Assembly (NCBI RefSeq): GCF_016427565.1
Contig: NZ_JAELXT010000004.1
Coordinates: 124,001 to 188,000, forward strand
Reading direction: 5' to 3'
DNA length: 64,000 nucleotides
Origin: Microvirga splendida
GTDB taxonomy: Bacteria > Pseudomonadota > Alphaproteobacteria > Rhizobiales > Beijerinckiaceae
Positions within the stretch are counted from its first letter, which is position 1. The number at the start of each line of letters is the position of its first letter. A program made the position numbers and the translations under genes. Positions 1 through 11,672 of the stretch are shown here, piece after piece. The notes below the pieces were generated by a model that saw nothing but the letters and a program-made list of their open reading frames with translations, did no database searches and was not told where the DNA came from.

Positions 1-1
1 C

Positions 2-493
2 TCGACCTTCCCGCTCGTCACGTTGCTGGTGCCGCTCTTCGAGATCATGCGGGCGCTGGGCCTTCTCAACACCTGGGTGGCGTTGATCCTGCCCTATACG
101 GTGCTGAGCCTGCCTGTCTGCACCCTGATCCTCGTGTCGTTCTTCGAGGGCATCCCGCGCGATCTCGAGAACTCCGCCATGATCGACGGCTGCACCCGCA
201 TCGGCGCCCTGTTTAAGGTCGTGGTGCCGCTCTCGGCGCCGGGCGTGTTCACGGCGGGCATCCTGGCCTTCGTGAACGCCTGGGACGAGTTCCTGCTCGC
301 GCTTTCGTTCAATTCCAACCCGATGCTGCGCACGCTCCCCGTGGGCATCACGCTCTACCAGGGCGAGTTCGCGTTCCCCTGGCCGGTGATTTCGGCGGCG
401 CTCGTGGTCGGCATCGTGCCCGTCGCGGTCCTGATCGTGATCTTCCAGGAGCGCGTCGTGTCCGGCCTGACCTCCGGCGGCATCAAGGGATAA
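2..493 (+). CDS. Sugar ABC transporter permease, MalG type (5' partial)
   Basis: C-terminal part of an inner-membrane permease of a binding-protein-dependent sugar transporter. The reading frame is open from base 2, so the start lies upstream of the window. Visible: hydrophobic segments and the cytoplasmic EAA-type loop (DLENSAMIDGCTRIGALFKV, then PLSAPGV) that contacts the ATPase; the final helix is followed by the ERVVSGLTSGGIKG-type tail usual for MalG-like permeases. The dehydratase gene starts 12 bases downstream, so it is co-transcribed with the sugar catabolic genes. By context it imports sulfoquinovose or a sulfoquinovosyl glycoside such as sulfoquinovosyl glycerol; this substrate is inferred. 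Confidence 0.9.
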   Translation, partial: STFPLVTLLVPLFEIMRALGLLNTWVALILPYTVLSLPVCTLILVSFFEGIPRDLENSAMIDGCTRIGALFKVVVPLSAPGVFTAGILAFVNAWDEFLLALSFNSNPMLRTLPVGITLYQGEFAFPWPVISAALVVGIVPVAVLIVIFQERVVSGLTSGGIKG

Positions 494-505
494 GGACCGT
501 TTGAA

Positions 506-2239
506 ATGACACGCCGATCCATCGGAGAACTGCGCAGCCAGCGCTGGTTCGCATCCGACGACATGCGCGGCTTCGCGCATCGCCAGCGCACGCAGCAGAT
601 GGGCATGCGGCGCGAGGAGTTTCTCGGCAAGCCCGTCGTCGCCATCGTCAACACCTGGAGCGATCTCAGCCCCTGCCATTCGCACCTGCGCGACCGCGCG
701 GAGGCGGTGAAGCGCGGCGTCTGGCAGGCCGGGGGCTATCCGGTGGAACTGCCGGCGCTGTCGGTCGGCGAGGTGATGGTGAAGCCCACCACCATGCTCT
801 ACCGCAACTTCCTGGCCATGGAGACGGAAGAGCTTCTGCGCTCGCACCCCATCGACGGCGCCGTGCTGCTGGGCGGCTGCGACAAGTCCACGCCCGGCCT
901 CCTCATGGGGGCGATCAGCATGGACATTCCGGTAATCTACTGCCCGGCCGGCCCTATGTCGAACGGCCAGTGGCGCGGGCACAAGACCGGGGCGGGCACC
1001 CACACCAAGAAATACTGGGACGAGCTTCGCGCCGGCAACATCACGCAGGACGACTGGGTCGATCTCGAAAGCCGCATGACCCGCTCCATCGGCACCTGCA
1101 ATACCATGGGGACGGCGTCCACCATGACGTCCATCGTGGACGCCATGGGCCTCACCCTGCCGGGCGCCACCTCGATTCCTGCCGCCGACAGCGGCCACCC
1201 GCGCATGGCCTCGGCCTGCGGCGAGCGCATTATCGAGATGATCTGGGACGATTGGAAGCCCTCCCGCTTCCTCGATGCCAGGAGCTTCCGCAACGGCCTC
1301 GTGGCCTACATGGCGCTCGGCGGCTCGACCAATGCCGCCGTTCACCTGATCGCCATGGCGCGCCGCGCCGGCGTCGATCTCACCCTCGACGACATGTCCG
1401 ACATGGCGGGCCGGGTGCCGGTCTGCGCCAATCTCTTTCCATCGGGCGAATACCTGATGGAGGATTTCTACTTCGCAGGCGGAATCCTGGCGCAGCTCAA
1501 GAAGCTGGAGCGCCATCTCGACAAGGATGCCATGACCGTGAACGGCAAGACGCTCGGCGAGAACATCGCCGGAGCCGAGTGCTGGAACGACGAGGTGATC
1601 CGGGGCGAGGACAACCCGGTCGTACCTCTCTCGCGCGGCAAGACGCTGGCGGTCCTGCGCGGCAACCTAGCTCCCAACGGCGCCGTCATGAAGTCCTCGG
1701 CGGCCAACCCGAAGTTCCTCAAGCATGTGGGTCCCGCGCTGGTCTTCGACAATCCCGCCGAGATGAACCGCACCATCGACGATCCCGATCTCGACATTAC
1801 GGAAGACACGGTCATCGTGCTCCGCAATGCCGGTCCGGTCGGCGCGCCGGGCATGCCCGAATGGGGCAATCTGCCGATCCCGAAGAAGCTGCTGAAGCAG
1901 GGCGTGCGCGACATGGTGCGCATCTGCGACGGGCGCATGAGCGGCACCCATTACGGCACCTGCATCCTGCACGTGGCGCCGGAAGCGGCGGTCGGCGGTC
2001 CCCTCGGGCTCCTCAAGACAGGCGACCTCGTGGAACTCGACGTGGAGGCCGGACGCATCGACATGAAGGTCGATGACAAGGAGCTGGAGCGCCGCCGAGC
2101 CGAGTGGAAGCCCGGAGCCCTGCGCTACGAGCGCTCCTTCGCGGCCCTCTATCAGCGCCACGTCTCTCAGGCAGATGAGGGCTGCGATTTCGACTTCCTA
2201 TCCACACGCGGCCTCGTGGCCGAGCCGTCCATCTTCTAA
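506..2239 (+). CDS. IlvD/Edd-family sugar-acid dehydratase, probable 6-deoxy-6-sulfogluconate dehydratase
   Basis: 577-aa dehydratase of the IlvD/Edd family, which removes water from an aldonate to give the 2-keto-3-deoxy acid. Cys57, Cys125 (in GGCDKSTPG) and Cys198 (in GTCNTMG) are spaced 68 and 73 residues apart. As I recall, this matches the three [2Fe-2S] ligands of the Rhizobium L-arabinonate dehydratase. Lys127 follows the CD pair, where the family has its metal-site lysine. The neighbouring aldolase, lactonase, dehydrogenase and sulfoquinovosidase-like GH31 imply that the substrate is 6-deoxy-6-sulfogluconate, yielding 2-keto-3,6-dideoxy-6-sulfogluconate (KDSG). By sequence alone L-arabinonate or another aldonate remains possible. 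Cytoplasmic. Confidence 0.88.
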   Translation: MTRRSIGELRSQRWFASDDMRGFAHRQRTQQMGMRREEFLGKPVVAIVNTWSDLSPCHSHLRDRAEAVKRGVWQAGGYPVELPALSVGEVMVKPTTMLYRNFLAMETEELLRSHPIDGAVLLGGCDKSTPGLLMGAISMDIPVIYCPAGPMSNGQWRGHKTGAGTHTKKYWDELRAGNITQDDWVDLESRMTRSIGTCNTMGTASTMTSIVDAMGLTLPGATSIPAADSGHPRMASACGERIIEMIWDDWKPSRFLDARSFRNGLVAYMALGGSTNAAVHLIAMARRAGVDLTLDDMSDMAGRVPVCANLFPSGEYLMEDFYFAGGILAQLKKLERHLDKDAMTVNGKTLGENIAGAECWNDEVIRGEDNPVVPLSRGKTLAVLRGNLAPNGAVMKSSAANPKFLKHVGPALVFDNPAEMNRTIDDPDLDITEDTVIVLRNAGPVGAPGMPEWGNLPIPKKLLKQGVRDMVRICDGRMSGTHYGTCILHVAPEAAVGGPLGLLKTGDLVELDVEAGRIDMKVDDKELERRRAEWKPGALRYERSFAALYQRHVSQADEGCDFDFLSTRGLVAEPSIF

Positions 2240-2249
2240 AGGTTTCGTC

Positions 2250-3059
2250 ATGATCAGCATCGAGAACCGCTTCAAAGGTTGGCTCAAGGGACAGGGGCCG
2301 AAGCCGCCGCTCGGCACCTGGCTCATGGCGGCAGGGCCTGCGACCGCCGAGGCCATGGGCTACAGCGGCTTCGACTTCCTCGTCGTCGACATGGAGCATG
2401 TGCCGATCGAAGTGTCGGATCTGGCGAATATCCTGCGCGCCATCGGCTGCACCCCGGCCGATGCGGTGGTGCGGCTTGCCTGGAACGATCAGGTGCTCGT
2501 GAAGCGCGTGCTCGATGCAGGCGCCCAGACGATCATGCTGCCCTTCGTGCAGACGGCCGAAGAGGCCCGCCTAGCGGTTGCGTTCGCCAAGTATCCGCCC
2601 GTAGGCATACGTGGTGTGGCTGCCGTGCATCGCGGCTCGCGGTTCGGGCGCGCTGTCGATTACCTCAAGCAGGCCAACGATCAGGTGGCGGTGATCGTCC
2701 AGCTCGAGACGCCTGAGGCCATCGAGCGGCTGCCGGAGATTGCGGCCGTTCCCGGGGTCGATGCGCTCTTCGTCGGGCCGGGCGATCTCGCGGCCTCCAT
2801 GGGGCACATCGGCAACATCGCGCACGCGGACGTTCAGGCGCTGATCGAGAAGGCGGCCGGGATGGCACGCGATGCCGGAAAGCCGGTAGGCATCGTCGGC
2901 CCCAATCCTGACATGGTGCGCCGCTTCATCGGCTACGGCTACAGCTACGTGGCGATGGGCTCCGACCTCGCCATGATGACGAGCCGCGCCTCCGAGTGGC
3001 TCGGCGCTCTCAGGGGCGAGGCCGCTCCGGCACCGGCCGCGCCCGCTGCCGCCTATTGA
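2250..3059 (+). CDS. HpcH/HpaI-family aldolase, probable KDSG aldolase
   Basis: 269-aa class II pyruvate aldolase of the HpcH/HpaI/citrate-lyase-beta TIM-barrel family. Visible motifs: VVDMEH near the N-terminus, the arginine loop GIRGVAA, the metal-ligand region QLETPEAIE and VDALFVGPGDLAASMG. It should retro-aldol cleave a 2-keto-3-deoxy acid to pyruvate plus an aldehyde. In this operon the expected aldehyde is 3-sulfolactaldehyde from KDSG. The ATG at 2250 lies 10 bases after the dehydratase stop; the longer open frame upstream overlaps the dehydratase and is not used. The C-terminus is alanine/proline rich (EAAPAPAAPAAAY), a disordered tail beyond the barrel. Confidence 0.87.
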   Translation: MISIENRFKGWLKGQGPKPPLGTWLMAAGPATAEAMGYSGFDFLVVDMEHVPIEVSDLANILRAIGCTPADAVVRLAWNDQVLVKRVLDAGAQTIMLPFVQTAEEARLAVAFAKYPPVGIRGVAAVHRGSRFGRAVDYLKQANDQVAVIVQLETPEAIERLPEIAAVPGVDALFVGPGDLAASMGHIGNIAHADVQALIEKAAGMARDAGKPVGIVGPNPDMVRRFIGYGYSYVAMGSDLAMMTSRASEWLGALRGEAAPAPAAPAAAY

Positions 3060-3077
3060 AGCCTTGAGGAGGTTGTC

Positions 3078-3968
3078 CTGATCGTCACGCTCAGGAGCGG
3101 TTCTCTCAGTCTCGATCTGGCGCCCTCCATCGGAGGCGCCATCGCGGGCTTCCGTCATGACGGCGTGACGCTGATGCGGGAAATACCCGAGCAGGCCTTG
3201 CGCGAGGGATTGGTGCGGCAGACCTGCTGCTATCCGCTCATTCCCTATAGCAACCGCATCGCCCATGGGCGCTTCTCGTTCGAGGGCGTCGAGCATCGGC
3301 TGGCGCTGAACTTCGGCGATCATCCACATTCCATCCACGGAAATGCCTGGCAGAGGCCGTGGCAGGTGGTGGAAGCGGATGATGCACGCTGCCGCCTTGC
3401 GCTGACTCACCGTCCGGACGGAGACGAGGCCAAGGGCTGGCCTTTCGCCTACCGGGCCGAGCAGCTCTTCGCGATGTCACCAGATGGCTTGGTGCTGACA
3501 TTGTCGCTGGAGAACGAGGATCACCGCGCCATGCCGGCCGGTTTAGGGCTGCATCCGTTCTTTCCCAAGCGCCCTGGCGTTCGCCTGCAATTCGCGGCCG
3601 AGCGTGTCTATCCCAACGGCGAGGATTCGCTTCCGCTGGACGGCGTTCCGGTTCCGGATGATTGGAACTACCGAACCATGCGCGAACTGGGCGAGCCGCG
3701 TCTCGACAACTGCTTTGCGGGATGGAACGGAACGGCCCGCATCGCCTATGCTCAGGAGAACATCGCGTTGAGGATCGAGGCCGATCCGCTCTTCGGCCAT
3801 CTTGTCGTGTATGTCCCCGCGGAGCGGGATTTCTTTGCCGTCGAGCCCGTGAGCCACATGAACGATGCCATCAACCGGCCCGAACCATCCCGTCACGGCC
3901 TCAAGGTGCTGCAGTCCGGCGAGCGCCTGAGCGCGCAGGTGCGCTTCGGCGTGGAGGTGCTGTCGTGA
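3078..3968 (+). CDS. Aldose 1-epimerase family protein, probable sulfoquinovose mutarotase
   Basis: About 296-aa galactose-mutarotase-fold protein that interconverts sugar anomers. Expected catalytic residues are visible: His in PHSIHGNAW, His in GLGLHPFF and Glu in AVEPVSHMNDA. The first ATG is at 3171, but family-like sequence (SLDLAPSIGGAIAGFRHDG) continues upstream in frame to 3078. There a CTG sits 5 bases after a perfect GAGGAGG Shine-Dalgarno site (3066-3072), so I place the start at this CTG. GTG 3153 and the TTG at 3165 are alternatives that would delete the first beta strands. The stop overlaps the lactonase GTG start by 4 bases. In context it supplies the anomer used by the dehydrogenase. 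Confidence 0.82.
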   Translation: MIVTLRSGSLSLDLAPSIGGAIAGFRHDGVTLMREIPEQALREGLVRQTCCYPLIPYSNRIAHGRFSFEGVEHRLALNFGDHPHSIHGNAWQRPWQVVEADDARCRLALTHRPDGDEAKGWPFAYRAEQLFAMSPDGLVLTLSLENEDHRAMPAGLGLHPFFPKRPGVRLQFAAERVYPNGEDSLPLDGVPVPDDWNYRTMRELGEPRLDNCFAGWNGTARIAYAQENIALRIEADPLFGHLVVYVPAERDFFAVEPVSHMNDAINRPEPSRHGLKVLQSGERLSAQVRFGVEVLS

Positions 3969-4846
3969 GCCTGACCATCGCTTTGGATGTTCGCGCCGAA
4001 CTCGGGGAGTGCCCGATCTGGTCCGTCGAGGAGCAGGCGCTCTACTTCGTCGACATCAAGGGCAGGGCGATGCACCGCTTTGCTCCCGCGACAGGTGAGC
4101 ATCGGACCTTCACGATGCCGGAGGAGATCGGGTGCATCGGGTTCAGGAAAGGCGGCGGATTCATCGCGGGCTTCCGTTCGGGGCTTTGGCTGCTCGATGC
4201 CAATAGTAACCGGGTGCGCAAGCTCGCCGACAATCCGGAGGACCAGCGCACGAGCCGGTTCAACGACGGGCGCGTCGATCCGGCGGGCCGTTATCTCGCG
4301 GGCACCATCGACGAGCCCAAGGATGGCGGCAAGGCGCATCTCTATCGCTACGATTCCCGCGGGCTTTCAACTCTTGCCGGCGGGCTTCTGACGTCGAACG
4401 GCGTCGCCTTCTCGCCCGATGGGCGTACCCTCTACCACTCCGACACGCCCACCTTCACGGTGTGGCGCTACGCCTATGATCCGGCAACGGGCGAGGCTAC
4501 CGATAAAACCCTGTTCGTGCGTCTCCAGCCGACAGAGACCGACCGGGGCCGCCCCGATGGGGCTGCCGTGGATGCGCAAGGCTGCTACTGGACCGCCCTG
4601 TTCGAAGGCGGGCGCATTCAGCGCTATGCGCCGGACGGCCGCCTGTTGGCTGAGTATCCCGTTCCGGCCCGTTGCCCCACCATGGTCTGCTTCGGCGGCC
4701 CCGATCTGAAAACCCTGTACGTGACCTCCGCACGCACGGGTCGGCCCGAGGCCGAGCTGGCGGCTTTTCCGCATTCCGGCAGCCTGTTCACCATGCCGGT
4801 CGACGTGCCGGGACTGCCCGAATACACATTCGATCTTTCCGTTTAA
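3965..4846 (+). CDS. SMP-30/gluconolactonase-family lactonase, probable 6-deoxy-6-sulfogluconolactonase
   Basis: 293-aa six-bladed beta-propeller lactonase. Family landmarks in order: ELGECPIW (metal-ligand Glu) at the N-terminus, SRFNDGRVDPAGRYLAG (metal-binding Asn in blade 3), LTSNGVAFSPDGRTLYHSDT and RPDGAAVDAQGCYW. It hydrolyses an aldonolactone to the open acid with a divalent metal. GTG start at 3965 within a GTGA overlap with the epimerase stop, so the two are translationally coupled. The much longer frame upstream (from 3662) lies inside the epimerase gene and is not coding. The substrate is inferred from the operon. Confidence 0.88.
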   Translation: MSLTIALDVRAELGECPIWSVEEQALYFVDIKGRAMHRFAPATGEHRTFTMPEEIGCIGFRKGGGFIAGFRSGLWLLDANSNRVRKLADNPEDQRTSRFNDGRVDPAGRYLAGTIDEPKDGGKAHLYRYDSRGLSTLAGGLLTSNGVAFSPDGRTLYHSDTPTFTVWRYAYDPATGEATDKTLFVRLQPTETDRGRPDGAAVDAQGCYWTALFEGGRIQRYAPDGRLLAEYPVPARCPTMVCFGGPDLKTLYVTSARTGRPEAELAAFPHSGSLFTMPVDVPGLPEYTFDLSV

Positions 4847-5623
<777 letters not shown>

Positions 5624-5630
5624 GATTGCC

Positions 5631-7634
5631 ATGAAGATCCAGACCACCTCCGACGGCTTCGACCTCGTCCTCGACGGCAGGCCGATCCTGCGCCACCGCA
5701 GCGACGCCCCGTGCCTGTTCGTCGGCCAGGGCGATGCGCGCATGGACATGTATCGCGGCAATTTCGACATCGAGGATTACGTCATCGAGCGCACGCCGCT
5801 CGCGCATGCGGTCGTGTCCGGCTCCGAGATCGCCTTCTCGACCGTACCAAGTCAGAAGCCGCGCCTGACCCTGCGGGTGTCGGGCGACGAGCGCAACGGT
5901 ACGGTCGCGTTCCAAGCGAACGATGCCGCCATCAACCGGCTCTGGATGCGCATCGCCGCGGAGGAGGGCGAGCATGTCTGGGGCGGCGGCGAGCAGATGT
6001 CGTATTTCGACATGCGCGGCCGGCGCTTTCCTCTCTGGACTTCCGAGCCTGGGGTGGGGCGCGACAAGACCACCGAGATCACCTTCAAGGCCGATGTCAC
6101 CGGCAAGTCGGGCGGCGATTACTGGAACACCAACTATCCGCAGCCGACCTATCTCTCGTCGCGGCGCTATGCGCTGCACGTGGAGACCACTGCCTATTCG
6201 GCCTTCGATTTTCGCCGCGACAGCTTCCACGAGATCGAAATCTGGGCCGTTCCGGAGCGCATCGAGCTGACCGCCCGCCCGACCTTCATCGCGCTCGTCG
6301 AGGCCATGGCCGACCGCTTCGGTCGCCAGCCGCCGCTGCCCGAATGGGTCTATGGCGGTGCGATCATCGGGCTCAAAGACGGAGCCAACTCCTTCGAGCG
6401 GCTCGAGCGCATCGTTGCTGCTGGCACCAGGGTCTCAGGCCTGTGGTGCGAAGATTGGGTGGGGTTGCGCCACACCTCCTTTGGCGCACGCCTGTTCTGG
6501 GACTGGAAGGCCAATGACGATCGCTATCCGGCGCTGCGCCAGCGCATCGCCGAACTGGAGGATCGCGGCATCCGCTTCCTCGGCTATGTAAACCCCTACC
6601 TCGCCGTCGACGGCTCTCTCTTCCCGGAGGCGGAGGCTGCGGGCTACTTCGCGACCGACGAGAGCGGCAAAACGGCCCTCGTCGATTTCGGCGAGTTCGA
6701 TTGCGGCGTCGTCGATTTCACGAACCCGGAGGCCGCCGCATGGTTTTCTGAGCGGGTCATCGGCCAGAACATGATCGATTTCGGGCTCTCGGGATGGATG
6801 GCCGATTTCGGCGAGTATCTTCCCATCGACGTAAAGCTCGCCAACGGCATAGACGCGAAGGTCATGCATAATGCCTGGCCGACGCTATGGGCCGAGGTGA
6901 ACGCCCGCGCCGTCGAGAGCAGGGGAAAGACCGGCGAGATCCTGTTCTTCATGCGCGCCGGGTTCACGGGTGTGCAGAAGCATTGCCCGCTCCTGTGGGC
7001 GGGCGATCAGTCGGTGGATTTCACCCGCCACGACGGTCTCGTGACGGTCATCTCCGGCGCGCTCTCGTCAGGGCTTCTCGGCAATGCCTACCATCACTCG
7101 GATATCGGGGGTTATACCAGCCTCTTCGGCAATGTGCGCACGACCGAACTCATCATGCGCTGGGCCGAGATGGGGGCCTTCACGCCCGTGATGCGCACCC
7201 ACGAGGGCAATCGCCCGCGAGACAACCTGCAGATCGACCAGGATCCGCAGGTGCTGGCCCATTTCGCCCGGATGACGCAGGTTTACGTGCATCTGGTTCC
7301 CTACCTGAAATCCCTCGTGGCGGAGGCGTCCACGCAGGGCCTGCCGGTGCAGCGGCCGCTTTTCCTCCACTTCGAGGATGATGCTCGCACCTATGCCATC
7401 CAGGACGCATATCTCTATGGCGCAGACCTGCTCGTGGCCCCCGTCTCACAGGCCGAAAAGACCGAGTGGAGCACCTACCTGCCGGCTGGAGCGGAGTGGG
7501 TCCATGTCTGGACCGCCGAGACTTTTTCGGGCGGCAGGGACGTGACCGTCCCTGCACCCTTCGGCCAGCCGCCGGTGTTCTATCGGGCCGGGTCGCAGTT
7601 CGAGGAGCTGTTCGCCGGCCTTAGGACCATCTGA
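5631..7634 (+). CDS. GH31 sulfoquinovosidase
   Basis: 667-aa GH31 retaining alpha-glycosidase that releases sulfoquinovose from sulfoquinovosyl glycerol or sulfoquinovosyl diacylglycerol-derived glycosides. Catalytic residues are Asp392 (WMADFGEYLP, nucleophile) and Asp459 (WAGDQSVDF, acid/base). Their 67-residue spacing equals that recalled for E. coli YihQ (405/472). The sulfonate-recognition set is complete: Lys249 (GLKDG), Glu274 (WCEDW), Arg287 and Trp290 (GARLFW), Tyr495 (GGYTS). This is the KERWY variant, offset by exactly four residues from the Agrobacterium enzyme as I recall it. There is no signal peptide, so it acts in the cytoplasm after uptake of the intact glycoside. Confidence 0.93.
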   Translation: MKIQTTSDGFDLVLDGRPILRHRSDAPCLFVGQGDARMDMYRGNFDIEDYVIERTPLAHAVVSGSEIAFSTVPSQKPRLTLRVSGDERNGTVAFQANDAAINRLWMRIAAEEGEHVWGGGEQMSYFDMRGRRFPLWTSEPGVGRDKTTEITFKADVTGKSGGDYWNTNYPQPTYLSSRRYALHVETTAYSAFDFRRDSFHEIEIWAVPERIELTARPTFIALVEAMADRFGRQPPLPEWVYGGAIIGLKDGANSFERLERIVAAGTRVSGLWCEDWVGLRHTSFGARLFWDWKANDDRYPALRQRIAELEDRGIRFLGYVNPYLAVDGSLFPEAEAAGYFATDESGKTALVDFGEFDCGVVDFTNPEAAAWFSERVIGQNMIDFGLSGWMADFGEYLPIDVKLANGIDAKVMHNAWPTLWAEVNARAVESRGKTGEILFFMRAGFTGVQKHCPLLWAGDQSVDFTRHDGLVTVISGALSSGLLGNAYHHSDIGGYTSLFGNVRTTELIMRWAEMGAFTPVMRTHEGNRPRDNLQIDQDPQVLAHFARMTQVYVHLVPYLKSLVAEASTQGLPVQRPLFLHFEDDARTYAIQDAYLYGADLLVAPVSQAEKTEWSTYLPAGAEWVHVWTAETFSGGRDVTVPAPFGQPPVFYRAGSQFEELFAGLRTI

Positions 7635-7637
7635 GCG

Positions 7638-8405
7638 ATGTCGGTTGCGGAGCTCATCGGCTTTCTCCTGCTGGCGGGCGCCGCGGCCTACGCGCAGACC
7701 CTCACCGGTTTTGCCTTCGGCCTCATCACCATGGGTGGCGTCGGATTGACGGGCCTCCTGTCTCTGCCCGATGCCGCCATGATCGTGAGCGTGCTGACCC
7801 TCGTGAACGCCACGCAGATGCTGCTGAAGGGCTGGCGCGATGTGGCGTGGCGGGAGTTCGGCTTCGTCATGGCGGCCAGCATCCCGATGCTCTTCGTCGG
7901 CTATTGGCTGCTCGAATGGCTTGCCGGAACCCGGGCCGACCTCCTGCGCCTGATCCTCGGGCTCGTGATCATCGTCTCCAGCCTGCAGCTGGCGCGAAAG
8001 CCGGAGCCCCTAGCGAGACAGTCGAGGGATGCGTCGTTCTTGTTCTTCGGCACGATTGCCGGCCTCATGGGCGGGTTGTTTTCCACCGCCGGACCGCCGC
8101 TCGTCTATCATTTCTACCGCCAGCCCATCCCCTTGGCGAAGATCCGCGAGACCCTCGTCACCGTCTTCGCGCTCAATGCCGTCTTCCGTATCGGCTTGGT
8201 GGTATTTTCGGGCGATCTGCCATCCGCCTCGAACCTCACGGGCCTTCTTGCCATTCCGGCGGTCATGGTCGCGACCTACGCGGCACGGCGTTGGCCGCCC
8301 CCCATTTCGGCAACCGTGATGCGCCGCATCGTGTTCGTTCTTCTCTTCCTCTCGGGTGTATCTCTCGGAGCGCCTGCCGTCATCCACCTGTTGATGGCTT
8401 CGTGA
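7638..8405 (+). CDS. TauE/SafE-family sulfite/organosulfonate exporter
   Basis: 255-aa polytopic membrane protein of the TauE/SafE family with about eight hydrophobic segments. The two family repeats are seen as QTLTGFAFGLITM near the N-terminus and FGTIAGLMGGLFSTAGPPLVYHFYRQ in the middle. Members export sulfite or C2/C3 sulfonates. It is the last gene of the operon, 3 bases after the sulfoquinovosidase stop. The likely cargo is therefore a sulfur end product of the pathway (3-sulfolactate or sulfite). The family and the operon position are directly supported; the exact cargo is inferred. Confidence 0.87.
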   Translation: MSVAELIGFLLLAGAAAYAQTLTGFAFGLITMGGVGLTGLLSLPDAAMIVSVLTLVNATQMLLKGWRDVAWREFGFVMAASIPMLFVGYWLLEWLAGTRADLLRLILGLVIIVSSLQLARKPEPLARQSRDASFLFFGTIAGLMGGLFSTAGPPLVYHFYRQPIPLAKIRETLVTVFALNAVFRIGLVVFSGDLPSASNLTGLLAIPAVMVATYAARRWPPPISATVMRRIVFVLLFLSGVSLGAPAVIHLLMAS

Positions 8406-8445
8406 TGACGGCGCAAGTGGAGGCCGTAGATCGAGGGTTGTAACG

Positions 8446-8471
8446 GCAAAAAGCCCGACAAAGCCGGGCTT
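8446..8471 (-). terminator. Intrinsic terminator for the minus-strand small gene, possibly bidirectional
   Basis: Inverted repeat AAGCCCG (8451-8457) and CGGGCTT (8465-8471) with a 7-base loop. Read on the minus strand the stem is followed by a short T run (from the five A at 8448-8452). It lies 59 bases past the stop of the minus-strand gene at 8530, and also downstream of the plus-strand exporter gene. Confidence 0.7.
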
Positions 8472-8529
8472 CGTTCCCGGCTCGGGCGTTCACGCTATTG
8501 GGAGCTCACGAGTGTCTGCGCCAAGCACA

Positions 8530-8787
8530 TTATGAGCGCTTGGCGGATTGAATTCCCGTCTCCAGGGTTCCCATGGCTGCGAACGACACGCTTGGCCGGT
8601 GATCGTCAGCGGCTTCGATCTGGGACTCGCACACGATGCAATCCACCCCGCTTCTGACGCCCTGGACCCAATATTGCGGTTCATAGGAGGTGAGGGGCAG
8701 CTGCTTCAAGACGACATAGGTGTTCCGGCTTGGCCGCAGGGGGCAGGCCGGAACAACGGATTGGCCGACTTCGAACTTGTAGATCAT
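8530..8787 (-). CDS. Small conserved hypothetical protein (rhizobial type)
   Basis: 85-aa soluble protein beginning MIYKFEVGQSVVP. It resembles a widespread family of about 60-80 aa rhizobial proteins with a VGQSV N-terminus, a central YVVLKQLP...PQYWVQG segment and a closing CESQIEA-like motif (usually VRESQL). The function of that family is unknown to me. I chose the ATG at 8787 because GGAG lies 8 bases upstream and the family-like sequence begins there; an upstream in-frame start at 8814 would add nine residues. An overlapping plus-strand frame (8548-8829) has no family-like features. Confidence 0.65.
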   Translation of the reverse strand: MIYKFEVGQSVVPACPLRPSRNTYVVLKQLPLTSYEPQYWVQGVRSGVDCIVCESQIEAADDHRPSVSFAAMGTLETGIQSAKRS

Positions 8788-8887
8788 GGCAGGCTCCGTG
8801 AGGCTACCAATCAACCCCTCGTCTCTTGACGGGCTATTTCAATCCTTAAGGTGAGACCGGGATCAAAGTTCCATTCCGGGCCGTCCG

Positions 8888-11395
<2,508 letters not shown>

Positions 11396-11672
11396 AGGCA
11401 ACCCCTAATCTTCAATTATCAAGCAAGAAGCATTCTCGCCTGTATTTTGTCGGCATCCTTTTGCCAGACCGATAGCAACTTCAGAATGATACTCAACAAT
11501 AGTTATCAAATCACGCAGTGAGCGTGACGCCGCGCCGCAGTTCAGACAGGGTTTCCCTTGGTGCCAAGCTTGTTCTACGGGCGTCGGGACTGCTGCACAG
11601 CTTATTTGCCGGCGTCGGGAACTGCCTCAGGTCCGGATGGTTTAACCTTCACCATTCGCTCAAGGTCAGGTC
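11396..11672. promoter_or_regulatory. Divergent glgP/otsA control region
   Basis: 277 bases between divergent starts. The glgP-proximal half is AT-rich compared with its surroundings and is where a vegetative promoter for glgP would be expected. The otsA-proximal half holds the EcfG-like promoter annotated separately. No convincing operator palindrome was seen. Confidence 0.5.
11618..11642 (+). promoter_or_regulatory. Putative EcfG (general stress) promoter of otsA
   Basis: GGAAC at 11618-11622 and GTT at 11640-11642 are separated by 17 bases. This fits the alphaproteobacterial EcfG-type consensus (GGAAC, about 16-17 bases, cGTT), except that the base before GTT is G, not C. It lies about 30 bases upstream of the otsA start. 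Trehalose synthesis genes are common members of this regulon. Confidence 0.6.

Noticed and set aside
8548..8829. 93-codon plus-strand frame overlapping the small minus-strand gene
   Set aside because: The minus-strand product matches a known rhizobial small-protein pattern and has its own terminator; the plus-strand frame has neither.
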